A stretch of 64,000 nt of DNA from Gemmatimonadota bacterium (GTDB taxonomy: Bacteria; Gemmatimonadota; Gemmatimonadetes; Longimicrobiales; Gaopeijiaceae). The stretch lies in the NCBI GenBank assembly GCA_030827315.1, contig JAURER010000010.1, positions 24,121 to 88,120 of the forward strand, written 5' to 3'. Under the pieces are notes generated by a model that made no database searches, had not been told where the DNA came from, and saw nothing but the letters and a program-made list of their open reading frames with translations. Positions 1 to 8,011 of the stretch are shown one piece after another. The stretch's first letter is position 1, and each line of letters opens with the position of its first letter. Position numbers and translations under genes: made by a program.

Positions 1-1
1 T

Positions 2-400
2 CTGCACCGGTTCGACCAGTCGAAGAAGTTCTCGACCTGGATCTATACCATCGCCAGCAATCTCGCGAAGAACGAGCTGCGTAACCGGTCTCGGAACCCG
101 CTGGTGCTCTTTCAGACGCTCAAGAAGAACTGGGATGCCGACCACCGGCCCCTCGAGTGGGAGGACACCCAGTACAAGCCGGACGACCTGTTTCGGAAGC
201 GTCACCTTCGCGAGCGGGTCGAGGAGGCCGTGGCCCAGCTCCCCGAGCACCACCGGATCGTCTTCGTCCTCCGCGAGATGGAAGGGAAGACCTACGAGGA
301 GATCGCGGACATCACGGGCTGCAATCTCGGAACGGTGAAGAGCCGCCTGAACCGGGCTCGCAACAACTTCGCTCACATCATCGCGCCGATGATCGACTGA
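2..400 (+). CDS. ECF RNA polymerase sigma factor, C-terminal part (5' truncated by window edge)
   Basis: Sigma-70 family factor of the extracytoplasmic-function type, directing RNA polymerase to a dedicated promoter set. The ORF track begins at an internal Met (104), but the frame is open to base 2. The upstream codons read as sigma region 2 (FDQSKKFSTWIYTIASNLA), so the gene enters from the left edge. Region 4 follows with a clear helix-turn-helix (LPEHHRIVFVLREMEG, then GCNLGTVKSRLNRAR) and ends IIAPMID. The next gene encodes a zinc-finger anti-sigma factor, the usual partner arrangement, although a hairpin terminator lies between them. Family assignment is secure; the target regulon cannot be told. 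Confidence 0.93.
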   Translation: MHRFDQSKKFSTWIYTIASNLAKNELRNRSRNPLVLFQTLKKNWDADHRPLEWEDTQYKPDDLFRKRHLRERVEEAVAQLPEHHRIVFVLREMEGKTYEEIADITGCNLGTVKSRLNRARNNFAHIIAPMID

Positions 401-449
401 CCACCGCCGGGGAAGCGGCCGGCTCGAAGGGAGGAAGGGTGGGGTGGTG

Positions 450-481
450 GAGGCCCCCGTCGGTGATCCGGCGGGGGCCTC
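450..481 (+). terminator. GC-rich hairpin terminator after the sigma factor gene
   Basis: Perfect inverted repeat GAGGCCCCCG / CGGGGGCCTC (10 bp stem, 12 nt loop) about 50 bp after the sigma stop codon. There is no good U tract after it, so it may be weak or Rho-assisted, or may act as an attenuator lowering anti-sigma expression relative to sigma. Confidence 0.6.
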
Positions 482-497
482 GTGCGTCGGGGCTCCC

Positions 498-526
498 GGG
501 AACCCTGTTCACGACCCGCAGTATGA
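498..526 (+). promoter_or_regulatory. Possible ECF-type promoter in front of the anti-sigma gene
   Basis: GGGAACCC followed about 16 bp later by GTATGA resembles the GGAAC... -35 / GT-rich -10 layout of ECF-sigma promoters. It sits between the terminator and the anti-sigma start at 578. Autoregulation by the upstream ECF factor would fit, but this is motif resemblance only. Confidence 0.3.
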
Positions 527-577
527 AATGGGCGAGAGTTTCGGGCCGCTGGCGCCCGGAGTGAGCCTGCGAGACGG

Positions 578-1135
578 ATGTTGATGAACTGTTCCGATGT
601 CGTTGCCCGCTTCAGCGAGTACCTCGACGGTACCGCCCAGGAGTCGGAATCCGCGGCAATCGATCGGCATCTGGGCCAGTGCGAAGCGTGTGTTCGCTAT
701 CGCGACGTGCTGATCCACGGCGCCGCGCTGCTGCGCCAGCTCCCCGCGCCCGAGCTCGGCGAGGACTTCGCACCGCGCCTTCGCCACCGGCTCTACCACG
801 TCGACGACGAGGTCGTGCTGCGTGCGCACGCGGCTTCCGGCGCCTCGGCCGTGACCGTGCTCGGGATCGCGATGCTGCTGACGGTCGTAGCGTGGTCCCC
901 GATGCTCTTGCAGGGCGTGCCGGTGGTGGAGCTCGCGCCCATCGTCGTCGACCGAGCACCGGCCCGCTCGCCCTTCGTGCCGGTCGGCGCACGCCCGGGG
1001 GCGCTCGGCTCGAGGTCCGATTCCGAACTCGAAGAGGAGCTGTTCGAGAACACGCTGCTCTACGACTACTCTCCGCTCTCGCAGCGATACGATCAGCGCG
1101 CACGCGTCCGTCGCGTGAGTCTGTTCGACCGCTGA
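578..1135 (+). CDS. Zinc-finger anti-sigma factor (single-pass membrane protein)
   Basis: About 185 aa. The N-terminal 45 residues contain the zinc-binding anti-sigma signature HLGQCEACVRY (H-x3-C-x2-C) in a zf-HC2-like domain that would hold the ECF sigma factor in the cytoplasm. A hydrophobic stretch at about residues 92-112 (VTVLGIAMLLTVVAW) predicts one membrane span, leaving the C-terminal tail in the periplasm as a sensor. The tail has no domain I recognise. Start could be Met1 or Met3 (584). It lies directly downstream of an ECF sigma gene, with a terminator and a possible ECF promoter in the gap. Function is inferred from motif plus context. Confidence 0.85.
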   Translation: MLMNCSDVVARFSEYLDGTAQESESAAIDRHLGQCEACVRYRDVLIHGAALLRQLPAPELGEDFAPRLRHRLYHVDDEVVLRAHAASGASAVTVLGIAMLLTVVAWSPMLLQGVPVVELAPIVVDRAPARSPFVPVGARPGALGSRSDSELEEELFENTLLYDYSPLSQRYDQRARVRRVSLFDR

Positions 1136-1178
1136 CCGGGGAGTTTCGCCGCCCGCCCCCCGTGACCAGATTCGGGGT

Positions 1179-2180
1179 GTGAACGCACGCGCATCGGGCC
1201 CCCTTCCGGGGCGAGAGCTGGGGGGCGTCTTCTACCTGCACGGGGAAGACCAGTTTCGAAAGGACGACCAGCTCCGCGCGCTCGTCGACGCCCACCTCGA
1301 TCCTGCCACCCGGGACTTCAACTTCGATCCGGTGCGTGGCGCGGACGTAGACGCCGAAACGCTGGCTTCGCTGATCGCCACGCCGCCGATGATGGCCGAG
1401 TGGCGCGTCGTCGTGGTGCGAGAGGTCGAGGGGCTAACCGCGTCCAGGCATGCGCGCGACGTCCTCCTGCGCGCTGCGGAGAATCCTCCTCCGGGCCTGG
1501 CGCTCATCCTGAGTTGCACGGTACCGTCGGGCTCCACGGCCAAGTTTTACAAGGATCTGGCGCGGATCGCCCGCTCCGTGGAATTCAAGGCCATCACGGA
1601 CGCGGACGTGCCCGGCTGGATCATCGATCGTGCTCGCGAGGAGCACGACATCGACTTCGAGGTCGACGCCGCGCGCGCGCTCGGCGCGGCCATCGGCCCC
1701 AACCTCGGGGTGCTGTCTCAGGAGGTCGCGAAGCTGGCGGACTTCGTGGGGGATCGGCGCACGATCACCCTCGCCGACGTGGACGCTGCCGGCACCCGGC
1801 TCCCGTCGCAGGACCGATGGCGCTGGTTCGACCTGGTGGCGGAGCGCCGGTTCGACGAGGCCTGCGAGGCGATTCCCGTCCTCCTCACGCAGGGCGAGTC
1901 GACGGTCGGTCTGGTCATCGGGCTCACGACCCACTTTCTCCGGCTTGGCATCGCGGCGGAAAGAGGGATCGGGGGCCTCGAGGCGTCGCTCCCTCCGTAC
2001 CAGCGTTTCGTCGCCAGGCGGATGGCCGGTCAGGTACGTCGATGGACCGTGCCCGAGATCGACCGCGCGCTCGACGGACTGCTCGACGTCGACCGGCTGT
2101 CCAAGGCCAGCTCGCACAGCTCCGAACACTTCCTCGAAACCTGGATCCTCGCGCTACGCGTGCGCGCGGAAGCCGCATGA
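1179..2180 (+). CDS. holA: DNA polymerase III subunit delta
   Basis: Delta subunit of the clamp-loader complex, which opens the beta sliding clamp for loading on DNA. 333 aa, the usual size for the family. The N-terminal GVFYLHGEDQFRKDDQL, the VVVVREVEGL strand, LALILSCTVP and the NLGVLSQEVAKLADFVGD segment follow the HolA pattern (AAA+ fold without functional Walker motifs, then a collar domain). A GTG start is used. CAGATT lies 6 bp upstream of the start and no Shine-Dalgarno is seen, so a leaderless message is possible. The stop overlaps the next start (ATGA), implying translational coupling with the SPOR protein. Confidence 0.93.
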   Translation: MNARASGPLPGRELGGVFYLHGEDQFRKDDQLRALVDAHLDPATRDFNFDPVRGADVDAETLASLIATPPMMAEWRVVVVREVEGLTASRHARDVLLRAAENPPPGLALILSCTVPSGSTAKFYKDLARIARSVEFKAITDADVPGWIIDRAREEHDIDFEVDAARALGAAIGPNLGVLSQEVAKLADFVGDRRTITLADVDAAGTRLPSQDRWRWFDLVAERRFDEACEAIPVLLTQGESTVGLVIGLTTHFLRLGIAAERGIGGLEASLPPYQRFVARRMAGQVRRWTVPEIDRALDGLLDVDRLSKASSHSSEHFLETWILALRVRAEAA

Positions 2181-3106
2181 ACGAGACCCCCTTGATGACC
2201 GATCTCCCGACGTGCCGTACCGTCCGTGCCCGCGGGGCGCGGCTGCCCCGGACCCTGCTCGTCGCGGCGTCCGTCTGCGGGGCGTTCTCACCCAGCGCTC
2301 CCACCGAGGTCTCGGCGCAGGCGTCGCTCGAGCGGGTGGAAGAGCTCACACGGATGGGCCGGACGGAGGAGGCGCGCGCCCTTCTCGTCGAATGGTGGGA
2401 CGAAGACCGGGAAGACGCTCCCCGTCGCGATCTGCAGCGTGGCCTGTGGCTCCGGGGGCGGTTGACCGTCGATCCGGTGCAGGCGGAGCTCGACTTCCGG
2501 CGGCTTGTGGTCCTCTACCCGAGCGGACAGTTCACGCCCGACGCCATCCTGCGCCTGGCGCAGGCCTCGTGGGCCCAGGGCAACGAGGGGGCGGCCAGGG
2601 ACTTCGTGGCGATGCTGCAGCGGGACTATCCCTCCACGCCGGCTCGAGCGGACGCCGACGCCTGGATGGCCGACCCCGGGCCCGTGCCGCCTCCGGGCGA
2701 CACGCCGACACCCGCGCCAGCCGTCGGCCAGGCGCGCCCGGAGCCTACCCGGGCGGAAGCGGCACCGGCCGCCGCTCCCGAGGCGGCGGCGGGTGCGTCG
2801 ATGAACTACTCCGTGCAGCTCGGCGCCTTCGGGGGGGACGAGCGCGCGTTCGCACTCGCGAGGGAAGCCGCCGAGCAGGGAGTCGAGGTCAGGGTCGTGC
2901 GGGTCGAAGGGAGTCGGTTCACCCACGTGCGGGTGGGGCGCTTCGCCGATCGGGCCGCCGCCGTCGAGCTCCTGGAGGCGTTGACCGCCCGTGGCATCAG
3001 CGCGGCGCTCGTGCGCGACGACCGTCCCGAGACGCCGATCGGCAACGAGCCGAGGTCAGAGCGCGTCGATCACCCTCTCGAGTCGCGCCCTCACTTCGTC
3101 GGCTAG
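2177..3106 (+). CDS. SPOR-domain exported protein with tetratricopeptide-like N-terminal half
   Basis: 309 aa. An N-terminal export signal (PRTLLVAASVCGAF...VSAQA) precedes helical repeat-like segments (ARALLVEWW, AELDFRRLVVLYPSGQFTPDAILRLAQA, GAARDFVAML), which resemble the outer-membrane-assembly type of TPR. A Pro/Ala-rich linker follows, then a C-terminal SPOR domain from about residue 212 (YSVQLGAFGG...VRVGRFADRAAAVELLEAL). SPOR domains bind denuded peptidoglycan, so a role in the cell envelope or at the division site is likely. The start is set by the 4-bp ATGA overlap with holA. The 3' end overlaps the convergent DUF302 gene by about 50 bp. Confidence 0.85.
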   Translation: MNETPLMTDLPTCRTVRARGARLPRTLLVAASVCGAFSPSAPTEVSAQASLERVEELTRMGRTEEARALLVEWWDEDREDAPRRDLQRGLWLRGRLTVDPVQAELDFRRLVVLYPSGQFTPDAILRLAQASWAQGNEGAARDFVAMLQRDYPSTPARADADAWMADPGPVPPPGDTPTPAPAVGQARPEPTRAEAAPAAAPEAAAGASMNYSVQLGAFGGDERAFALAREAAEQGVEVRVVRVEGSRFTHVRVGRFADRAAAVELLEALTARGISAALVRDDRPETPIGNEPRSERVDHPLESRPHFVG

Positions 3107-3457
3107 CGGCCCCAGGTCATCGCGTCCGGCGACGCCGAGCTGCAGGACCGGGTCGAGGGCCGCCACCACCGCGGTCCCGGCTTCGTCCCCCTCGTAGACC
3201 ACCACGTTGCACGGGAGCAGGAGGCCGATGTCGACCTCTTCGATCAGGGCCCGATGCGCGAGCGACGGGTTGCACGCGCCGAGAATCCGGTACGGCCTGA
3301 AATCGACACCGAGCTTTTCCCTGAACGCGCCGCGTATGTCGATCTCGGTGAGCACGCCGAAGCCCTCCTCCCTGAGTGCCGCACGTACTCGGGTCTCGGC
3401 CTCCTCGACGGTGCCGCGTACCGTCTTCCTGAATCCGTAGGAGAGCGTGTCGTTCAT
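3056..3457 (-). CDS. DUF302 family protein
   Basis: 133 aa. Begins MNDTLSYGFRKTV and carries the DUF302 core: EEAETRVRAALREEGFGVLTEIDI, FRPYRILGACNPSLAHRAL and LLLPCNVVVYE. This small alpha/beta domain (TT1751-like) has no settled function; some members are linked to metal, sulfur or redox genes. The two Cys in GACNP and LPCNV are conserved-looking. The ORF track extends further upstream, but this Met is preceded by GAGGAG and matches the family start. It is divergent from mutS and its 3' end overlaps the convergent SPOR gene by about 50 bp. Confidence 0.88.
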   Translation of the reverse strand: MNDTLSYGFRKTVRGTVEEAETRVRAALREEGFGVLTEIDIRGAFREKLGVDFRPYRILGACNPSLAHRALIEEVDIGLLLPCNVVVYEGDEAGTAVVAALDPVLQLGVAGRDDLGPLADEVRARLERVIDAL

Positions 3458-3530
3458 CTCGTCGAAGCTCCTCTGATTCCGATCCGTCCGTCTGGAGCGG
3501 GAAAGCCTGGCTGGATGCCGGGTACGAGCC

Positions 3531-3558
3531 TTGAGCCGCGTACCGACCTCTCTAACTT
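3531..3558 (+). promoter_or_regulatory. Sigma-70-like promoter immediately upstream of mutS
   Basis: TTGAGC, 16 bp spacer, TAACTT. The -10 element ends 6 bp before the mutS ATG, so transcription should start on or next to the start codon. No Shine-Dalgarno is visible, so a leaderless mutS message is predicted. Confidence 0.5.
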
Positions 3559-3564
3559 CACGCA

Positions 3565-6198
3565 ATGTCCTCCGACGACACACCCCTGATGCAGCAATGG
3601 CGGGAGGCCAAGTCCCGCCATCGGGACGCGCTGCTGTTCTTCCGTGTCGGGGACTTCTACGAGCTGTTCCACGGCGACGCGGAAGAGGGCGCGCGGCTGC
3701 TCGGGCTGACCCTGACCTCGCGCAACAACGGCGCCGCCGCACGCGTTCCGCTCGCCGGTGTGCCGGCCAAGGCGCTGGACGATTATCTGGGCCGGCTGGT
3801 CGGCATGGGTAGGCGCGTGGCGATCTGTGACCAGGTAGAGGATCCGGCGCTCGCCAAGGGCATCGTGAAGCGCGAGGTGACCGAGATGGTCACGCCCGGC
3901 ACGGTACTCGCGGACAGTCTGCTGACGGAGCGGAGGAACAACTACTTGGTGGCGCTGGTCGCGCCCCGGCAGTCGGCCGCACCGGACCGATACGGAGTGG
4001 CGACGCTGGACGTCACCACCGGTGAGCTGACCGTCCAGTCGGTGCCTGCCGGCGAGCTGCGCGCCGAGCTGGGACGTCTCGAGCCGTCGGAGATCCTGCT
4101 GCCGAGGGCTCTGGCCGAAGACGTCGCCGTCGTCGGCGCACTGCCGGGTGGGTTGCCGCGCACCGTCCGCGACGACTGGATGTTCGAGCTCGACGTCGCC
4201 TCGACCGAGCTCCTCGAGGCCTACGGGCTGCAGTCGCTGGACGGCTTCGGCTTCCAGCGCGGGGGCGACGAAGAACTCGTGCGTTCGGCCGGCGCGCTGA
4301 CCCAGTATCTCCGGGAGATCCGCCCGGCCGGCGTGTCTCACCTGAGGCCGGTGGCCATCCGGCGTCCGGGTCGGGTCATGCTCCTCGACGAGATGACACG
4401 CCGCAACCTCGAGCTCATCGAGCCGCTGCGCGGCGGCGAGGAGGGTGGCACGCTCCTCGACGTGCTCGACGAGAGCGTGACCGCCATGGGCGGTCGAATG
4501 CTCCGTCGCTGGGTGCTGGAGCCTCTCGTGTTGGCCGAGGAGATCTGGTCGCGTCAGGAGGCCGTGAGGGAGTTCGTCGAGGGTCCGGAGCTGAGAACTG
4601 CCGTCCGCGAGGCGCTGGGCGGGGTCAGCGACCTCGAGCGCACGGCGGGCAAGATCGGAACGCTCCGGGTGGGGCCGCGCGACCTGTCGGGGCTTCGGCG
4701 CTCGCTCGGGCGGCTTCCCGTGTTGCGGGAAGCGGCGGCCTCCGCCTCTTCCGGGCTCGTCCGCTCCATGGGGGCGGAGCTCGACTGCCTCGAGGACGTG
4801 CGCGATCTCCTCGACCGGGCGGTCGCAGACGATCCGCCCGCAACGCTCCAGGAGGGTGGCGTGATCCGGGCCGGGTGGTCTGACACCCTGGACGACCTGC
4901 GCGCGGTGCGTGACGGAGCGAGGGACTTCATCGCGCAGCTCCAGGTGCGGGAGCGCGAACGCACCGGCATCGGCTCGCTCAAGGTCGGTTTCAACAAGGT
5001 GTTCGGGTATTACCTGGAGGTGACGAAGGCGAACCTCGATCGGGTACCCGACGACTTCGTCCGGAAGCAGACCCTCACCAACGGCGAGCGGTATTTCACG
5101 CCGGAGCTGAAGGAGTGGGAAGAGAAGGTCTTCGGCGCCGAAGATCGCATCGCGCAGCTCGAGATCGAGCTCTTCTCGGACGTGCGTGCGCGCGTTGCCG
5201 AGGCCGTCGCCCGCCTGCAGCGGACGGGTGCCCGGGTGGCCACGCTGGACGTGCTCTCCGGGCTGGCGCACGTCGCCGTGCGTCGCGGCTACGTGCGCCC
5301 CGAGCTGCATACCGGTTTCGAATTGGAGATCCAGGCGGGTCGCCACCCGGTGGTCGAGACGATGATGCCCCGCGAGGAGTTCATTCCCAACGACCTGACG
5401 CTGGACGACGCGGGTCGCATCGTGGTGCTCACGGGCCCGAACATGGCGGGCAAGAGCACCGTGCTCCGCCAGATCGGCCTCATCCAGCTCCTCGCTCAGA
5501 TGGGCGCGTTCGTGCCGGCCGACTCGGCCCGCCTCCCCGTGGCGGACCGGATCTTTACCCGGGTGGGCGCGTCCGACAACCTGGCCCGCGGTCAATCGAC
5601 GTTCATGGTCGAGATGAGCGAGACGGCCGCGATCGTCCACGGAGCGACGGAGCGCTCGCTGATCCTCCTGGACGAGATCGGGCGTGGCACCTCCACCTAC
5701 GACGGCGTTTCGATCGCGTGGTCGGTGACCGAGCACATCCACGAGCACATCGGGGCAAAGACCGTCTTCGCCACGCACTACCACGAGCTTACGCAGCTCG
5801 GCGACCTGCTCACCGGCGTGAAGAACATGAACGTCTCGGTGCGGGAGGTCGGAGACGAGATCGTCTTCCTTCGCCGGCTCGCGCCCGGCGGTGCCGACCG
5901 GTCCTACGGCATCCAGGTCGCGCGGCTGGCCGGGCTTCCCGATGGCATCGTGCTCCGGGCACGGGAACTTCTGGCGGAGCTGGAGGGAACACATACCGGC
6001 GGCGGCGAGGGCCTCGGGAGGCACGGGGCCCACCGCCCGAGTTCGGAAGGGTCGCCCGAACAGCTGTCGATGTTTCAGGTCGAACACCCGGTGGTCGCGC
6101 GCCTTCGGGCCCTCGATCCCGACGGGCTCACGCCCCGGGATGCGCTCCGGGTCCTCTACGAGCTGGCCATGATGACGCAGGCAAGGAAGAGCGAGTGA
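3565..6198 (+). CDS. mutS: DNA mismatch repair protein MutS
   Basis: 877 aa, typical for MutS. It recognises base mismatches and small loops and recruits the repair machinery through ATP-driven clamp movement. The N-terminal mismatch-recognition motif FFRVGDFYELF (Phe-x-Glu) lies near residues 25-36. Connector, lever and clamp regions follow. The ABC-type ATPase has Walker A GPNMAGKST (Lys about 630), signature-like SDNLARGQSTFMVEMSE, Walker B LILLDEIGRGTST and the ATHYHEL switch His. The C-terminal helix-turn-helix dimerisation segment is present. The antisense ORF of identical length is a GC-codon-bias shadow. The stop overlaps the next gene by GTGA. Confidence 0.98.
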   Translation: MSSDDTPLMQQWREAKSRHRDALLFFRVGDFYELFHGDAEEGARLLGLTLTSRNNGAAARVPLAGVPAKALDDYLGRLVGMGRRVAICDQVEDPALAKGIVKREVTEMVTPGTVLADSLLTERRNNYLVALVAPRQSAAPDRYGVATLDVTTGELTVQSVPAGELRAELGRLEPSEILLPRALAEDVAVVGALPGGLPRTVRDDWMFELDVASTELLEAYGLQSLDGFGFQRGGDEELVRSAGALTQYLREIRPAGVSHLRPVAIRRPGRVMLLDEMTRRNLELIEPLRGGEEGGTLLDVLDESVTAMGGRMLRRWVLEPLVLAEEIWSRQEAVREFVEGPELRTAVREALGGVSDLERTAGKIGTLRVGPRDLSGLRRSLGRLPVLREAAASASSGLVRSMGAELDCLEDVRDLLDRAVADDPPATLQEGGVIRAGWSDTLDDLRAVRDGARDFIAQLQVRERERTGIGSLKVGFNKVFGYYLEVTKANLDRVPDDFVRKQTLTNGERYFTPELKEWEEKVFGAEDRIAQLEIELFSDVRARVAEAVARLQRTGARVATLDVLSGLAHVAVRRGYVRPELHTGFELEIQAGRHPVVETMMPREEFIPNDLTLDDAGRIVVLTGPNMAGKSTVLRQIGLIQLLAQMGAFVPADSARLPVADRIFTRVGASDNLARGQSTFMVEMSETAAIVHGATERSLILLDEIGRGTSTYDGVSIAWSVTEHIHEHIGAKTVFATHYHELTQLGDLLTGVKNMNVSVREVGDEIVFLRRLAPGGADRSYGIQVARLAGLPDGIVLRARELLAELEGTHTGGGEGLGRHGAHRPSSEGSPEQLSMFQVEHPVVARLRALDPDGLTPRDALRVLYELAMMTQARKSE

Positions 6199-6569
6199 AG
6201 CGCATTAGGTTCGCCGCGGTGCTCTGCGGCGGTGTCGCGGTGATCGCGTGCGCCGGCGACGGTGACATCGAGCAGCCCCGGCCGCTGTTCGCCGAAGTTC
6301 CGATCGAATACCCGCTCCACATGTGGGACCAGGACATGGAGGGCGAGACGCTCCTCCGTGTCCGCGTCGGCGACACGGGCGGCGTCGACAGCGTCGAGGT
6401 CGTCGAATCTTCGGGGTACGCGTCGTTCGATTCCGCCGCCGTCGAGGGCGCGCAGCGGCTTCGCTTCGAACCTGCCCGGAAGGGAGGCAAGCGCATCGAG
6501 GTATGGGCGGAGGTGCCGGTGCACTTTTCGAAACGGCCCCGGCCCGACACGTTGGGCGTCACCCCCTGA
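6195..6569 (+). CDS. Lipoprotein with TonB C-terminal-like domain
   Basis: 124 aa. The start (GTG) is fixed by the GTGA overlap with mutS; the longer ORF-track version runs through mutS in another frame. A short signal ends at a plausible lipobox (VIAC, Cys about 16). The rest is a TonB C-terminal fold: YPLHMWDQDMEGETLLRVRVGDTGGVDSVEV, then SSGYASFDSAAVEGAQRLRFEPARKGGK and a final strand EVWAEVPVHF. Canonical TonB has an inner-membrane helix and a Pro-rich spacer; both are absent. It is therefore a free lipid-anchored TonB-C module rather than a classical energy transducer. Precise role unknown. Confidence 0.82.
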   Translation: MKRIRFAAVLCGGVAVIACAGDGDIEQPRPLFAEVPIEYPLHMWDQDMEGETLLRVRVGDTGGVDSVEVVESSGYASFDSAAVEGAQRLRFEPARKGGKRIEVWAEVPVHFSKRPRPDTLGVTP

Positions 6570-6625
6570 CCCCCGCGGATCCCGGACGTCGGGGTCCCGT
6601 CAGAATTCCAGATTTCGGAGCCCTG

Positions 6626-8011
6626 ATGGCCAAGCGCCACCCCCGCCCCTACGACAGCGCCCTGGACCTCATCGGCTGGACGCCCATGGTCCGGCTGAAC
6701 CGTGTCACGGACGGCTGTCGGACGCCGGTCTACGCCAAGTGCGAGTTCACCGGTCCCGGTGCCTCGATCAAGGACCGTATCGGCGTCGCCATGATCGCGG
6801 CGGCCGAGGCGGACGGCTCGCTCCAGCCGGGGGGCACGATCGTCGAGGCCACCGGGGGAAACACGGGTCTCGCGCTCGCGATGGCGGCGTCGGTGAAGGG
6901 GTACCGGTGCATCTGTACGATGCCCGACAAGATGAGCACCGAGAAGGTCAAGCTCCTGCGCGCCTTCGGTGCGGAGGTCGTGATCACCCCGACCGCGGTC
7001 CCCCCGGATCACCCCGAGCATTACCTGAACAAGGCGCGCTCGATCACGGCGGAGATCCCGGGCGCGGTCATGGCCAACCAGTTCTACAACGAAGCGAACC
7101 CCGACGCGCACTACGCCACCACGGGACCCGAGATCTGGGAGCAGAGCGAAGGTCGCGTCACGCACTTCGTCGCGTCGGCGGGCACCGGTGGCACGATCAC
7201 GGGCGTGGGTCGCTACCTGAAAGAACAGAACCCCGACGTGCGGATCGTCGGCATCGACCCTTCCGGCTCGATGATCGCCACCTACTTCAATACCGGCGAG
7301 AAGATCGAGGGGCACCCGTACAAGGTGGAGGGGATCGGCAACGACAAGATCCCCGGCACGCTCGACCTCGACGTCGTGGACGACTTTCGGTCGTGCAACG
7401 ATCGCGACGCGTTCCGGATGGCCCGGCGGATGGCGCGCGAGGAGGGAATCTTCGCCGGTGGGTCCGCGGGGCTCCTGGTGCACGGCGCGGTTCAGCTCGC
7501 CAAAGAGCTCGACGATCCGGACGCGTTCGTGGTCACGCTCGCGTGCGACTGGGGGGAACGGTACCTGAGCAAGGTCTACGACGACGACTGGATGCGGGAC
7601 AACGGCTTCGTGGAGCGGCCGCGGCGGTCGACGGTGCTGGACACGCTCGAACGCAAGCGAAGCCGGGTGTCCGGTCTGGTGACCGTCGAGCCCGCCACGC
7701 CGGTGCGGCTCGCGCTGTCGGCGATCACCGCCCACGACATCGGTCAGCTTCCGGTGGTGAAGGACGGAGCCTGCATAGGATCCGTCACCGAAACCCAGCT
7801 GCTGACGCAGATCATCGAGGATCCCGGGCTGCTCGACCGACCGACGGACTCCGTGATGGGCCCGCCGTTCCCGGTCCTGGACGGCCACGTCGACGCCGAG
7901 GAGATCCGGCCGCTCCTGGCGCGCGACAACGCGGCCTGCCTGGTGCGGGACGGTGACCGGCTCGTCGGCATCGTCACCCGGTACGACGTGGTGCGGGCAC
8001 TGATCGCGTGA
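6626..8011 (+). CDS. Cystathionine beta-synthase-type PLP enzyme with C-terminal CBS domain pair
   Basis: 461 aa. Fold-type II PLP enzyme of the cysteine synthase / cystathionine beta-synthase family, condensing serine (or an activated serine) with a thiol. Seen: N-terminal LDLIGWTPMVRLNR, the Schiff-base lysine in SIKDR (Lys49), the substrate/PLP loop EATGGNTG, phosphate-binding GTGGTITG, and C-terminal GGSAG. A Bateman module of two CBS domains follows from about residue 345 (VTVEPATPVRLALSAITAHDIGQLPVV... and VGIVTRYDVVRALIA), the layout of eukaryotic-type and many bacterial CBS enzymes. No heme-binding N-terminal extension. Its stop overlaps the ddl start (GTGA). The substrate could also be O-acetylserine, so CBS versus CysK activity is not settled. 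Confidence 0.9.
   Translation: MAKRHPRPYDSALDLIGWTPMVRLNRVTDGCRTPVYAKCEFTGPGASIKDRIGVAMIAAAEADGSLQPGGTIVEATGGNTGLALAMAASVKGYRCICTMPDKMSTEKVKLLRAFGAEVVITPTAVPPDHPEHYLNKARSITAEIPGAVMANQFYNEANPDAHYATTGPEIWEQSEGRVTHFVASAGTGGTITGVGRYLKEQNPDVRIVGIDPSGSMIATYFNTGEKIEGHPYKVEGIGNDKIPGTLDLDVVDDFRSCNDRDAFRMARRMAREEGIFAGGSAGLLVHGAVQLAKELDDPDAFVVTLACDWGERYLSKVYDDDWMRDNGFVERPRRSTVLDTLERKRSRVSGLVTVEPATPVRLALSAITAHDIGQLPVVKDGACIGSVTETQLLTQIIEDPGLLDRPTDSVMGPPFPVLDGHVDAEEIRPLLARDNAACLVRDGDRLVGIVTRYDVVRALIA

Noticed and set aside
3454-6087. 877-aa minus-strand ORF antisense to mutS
   Set aside because: Exactly opposite mutS, rich in His/Arg/Asp with no recognisable domain; a product of GC-biased third positions leaving the antisense frame open.
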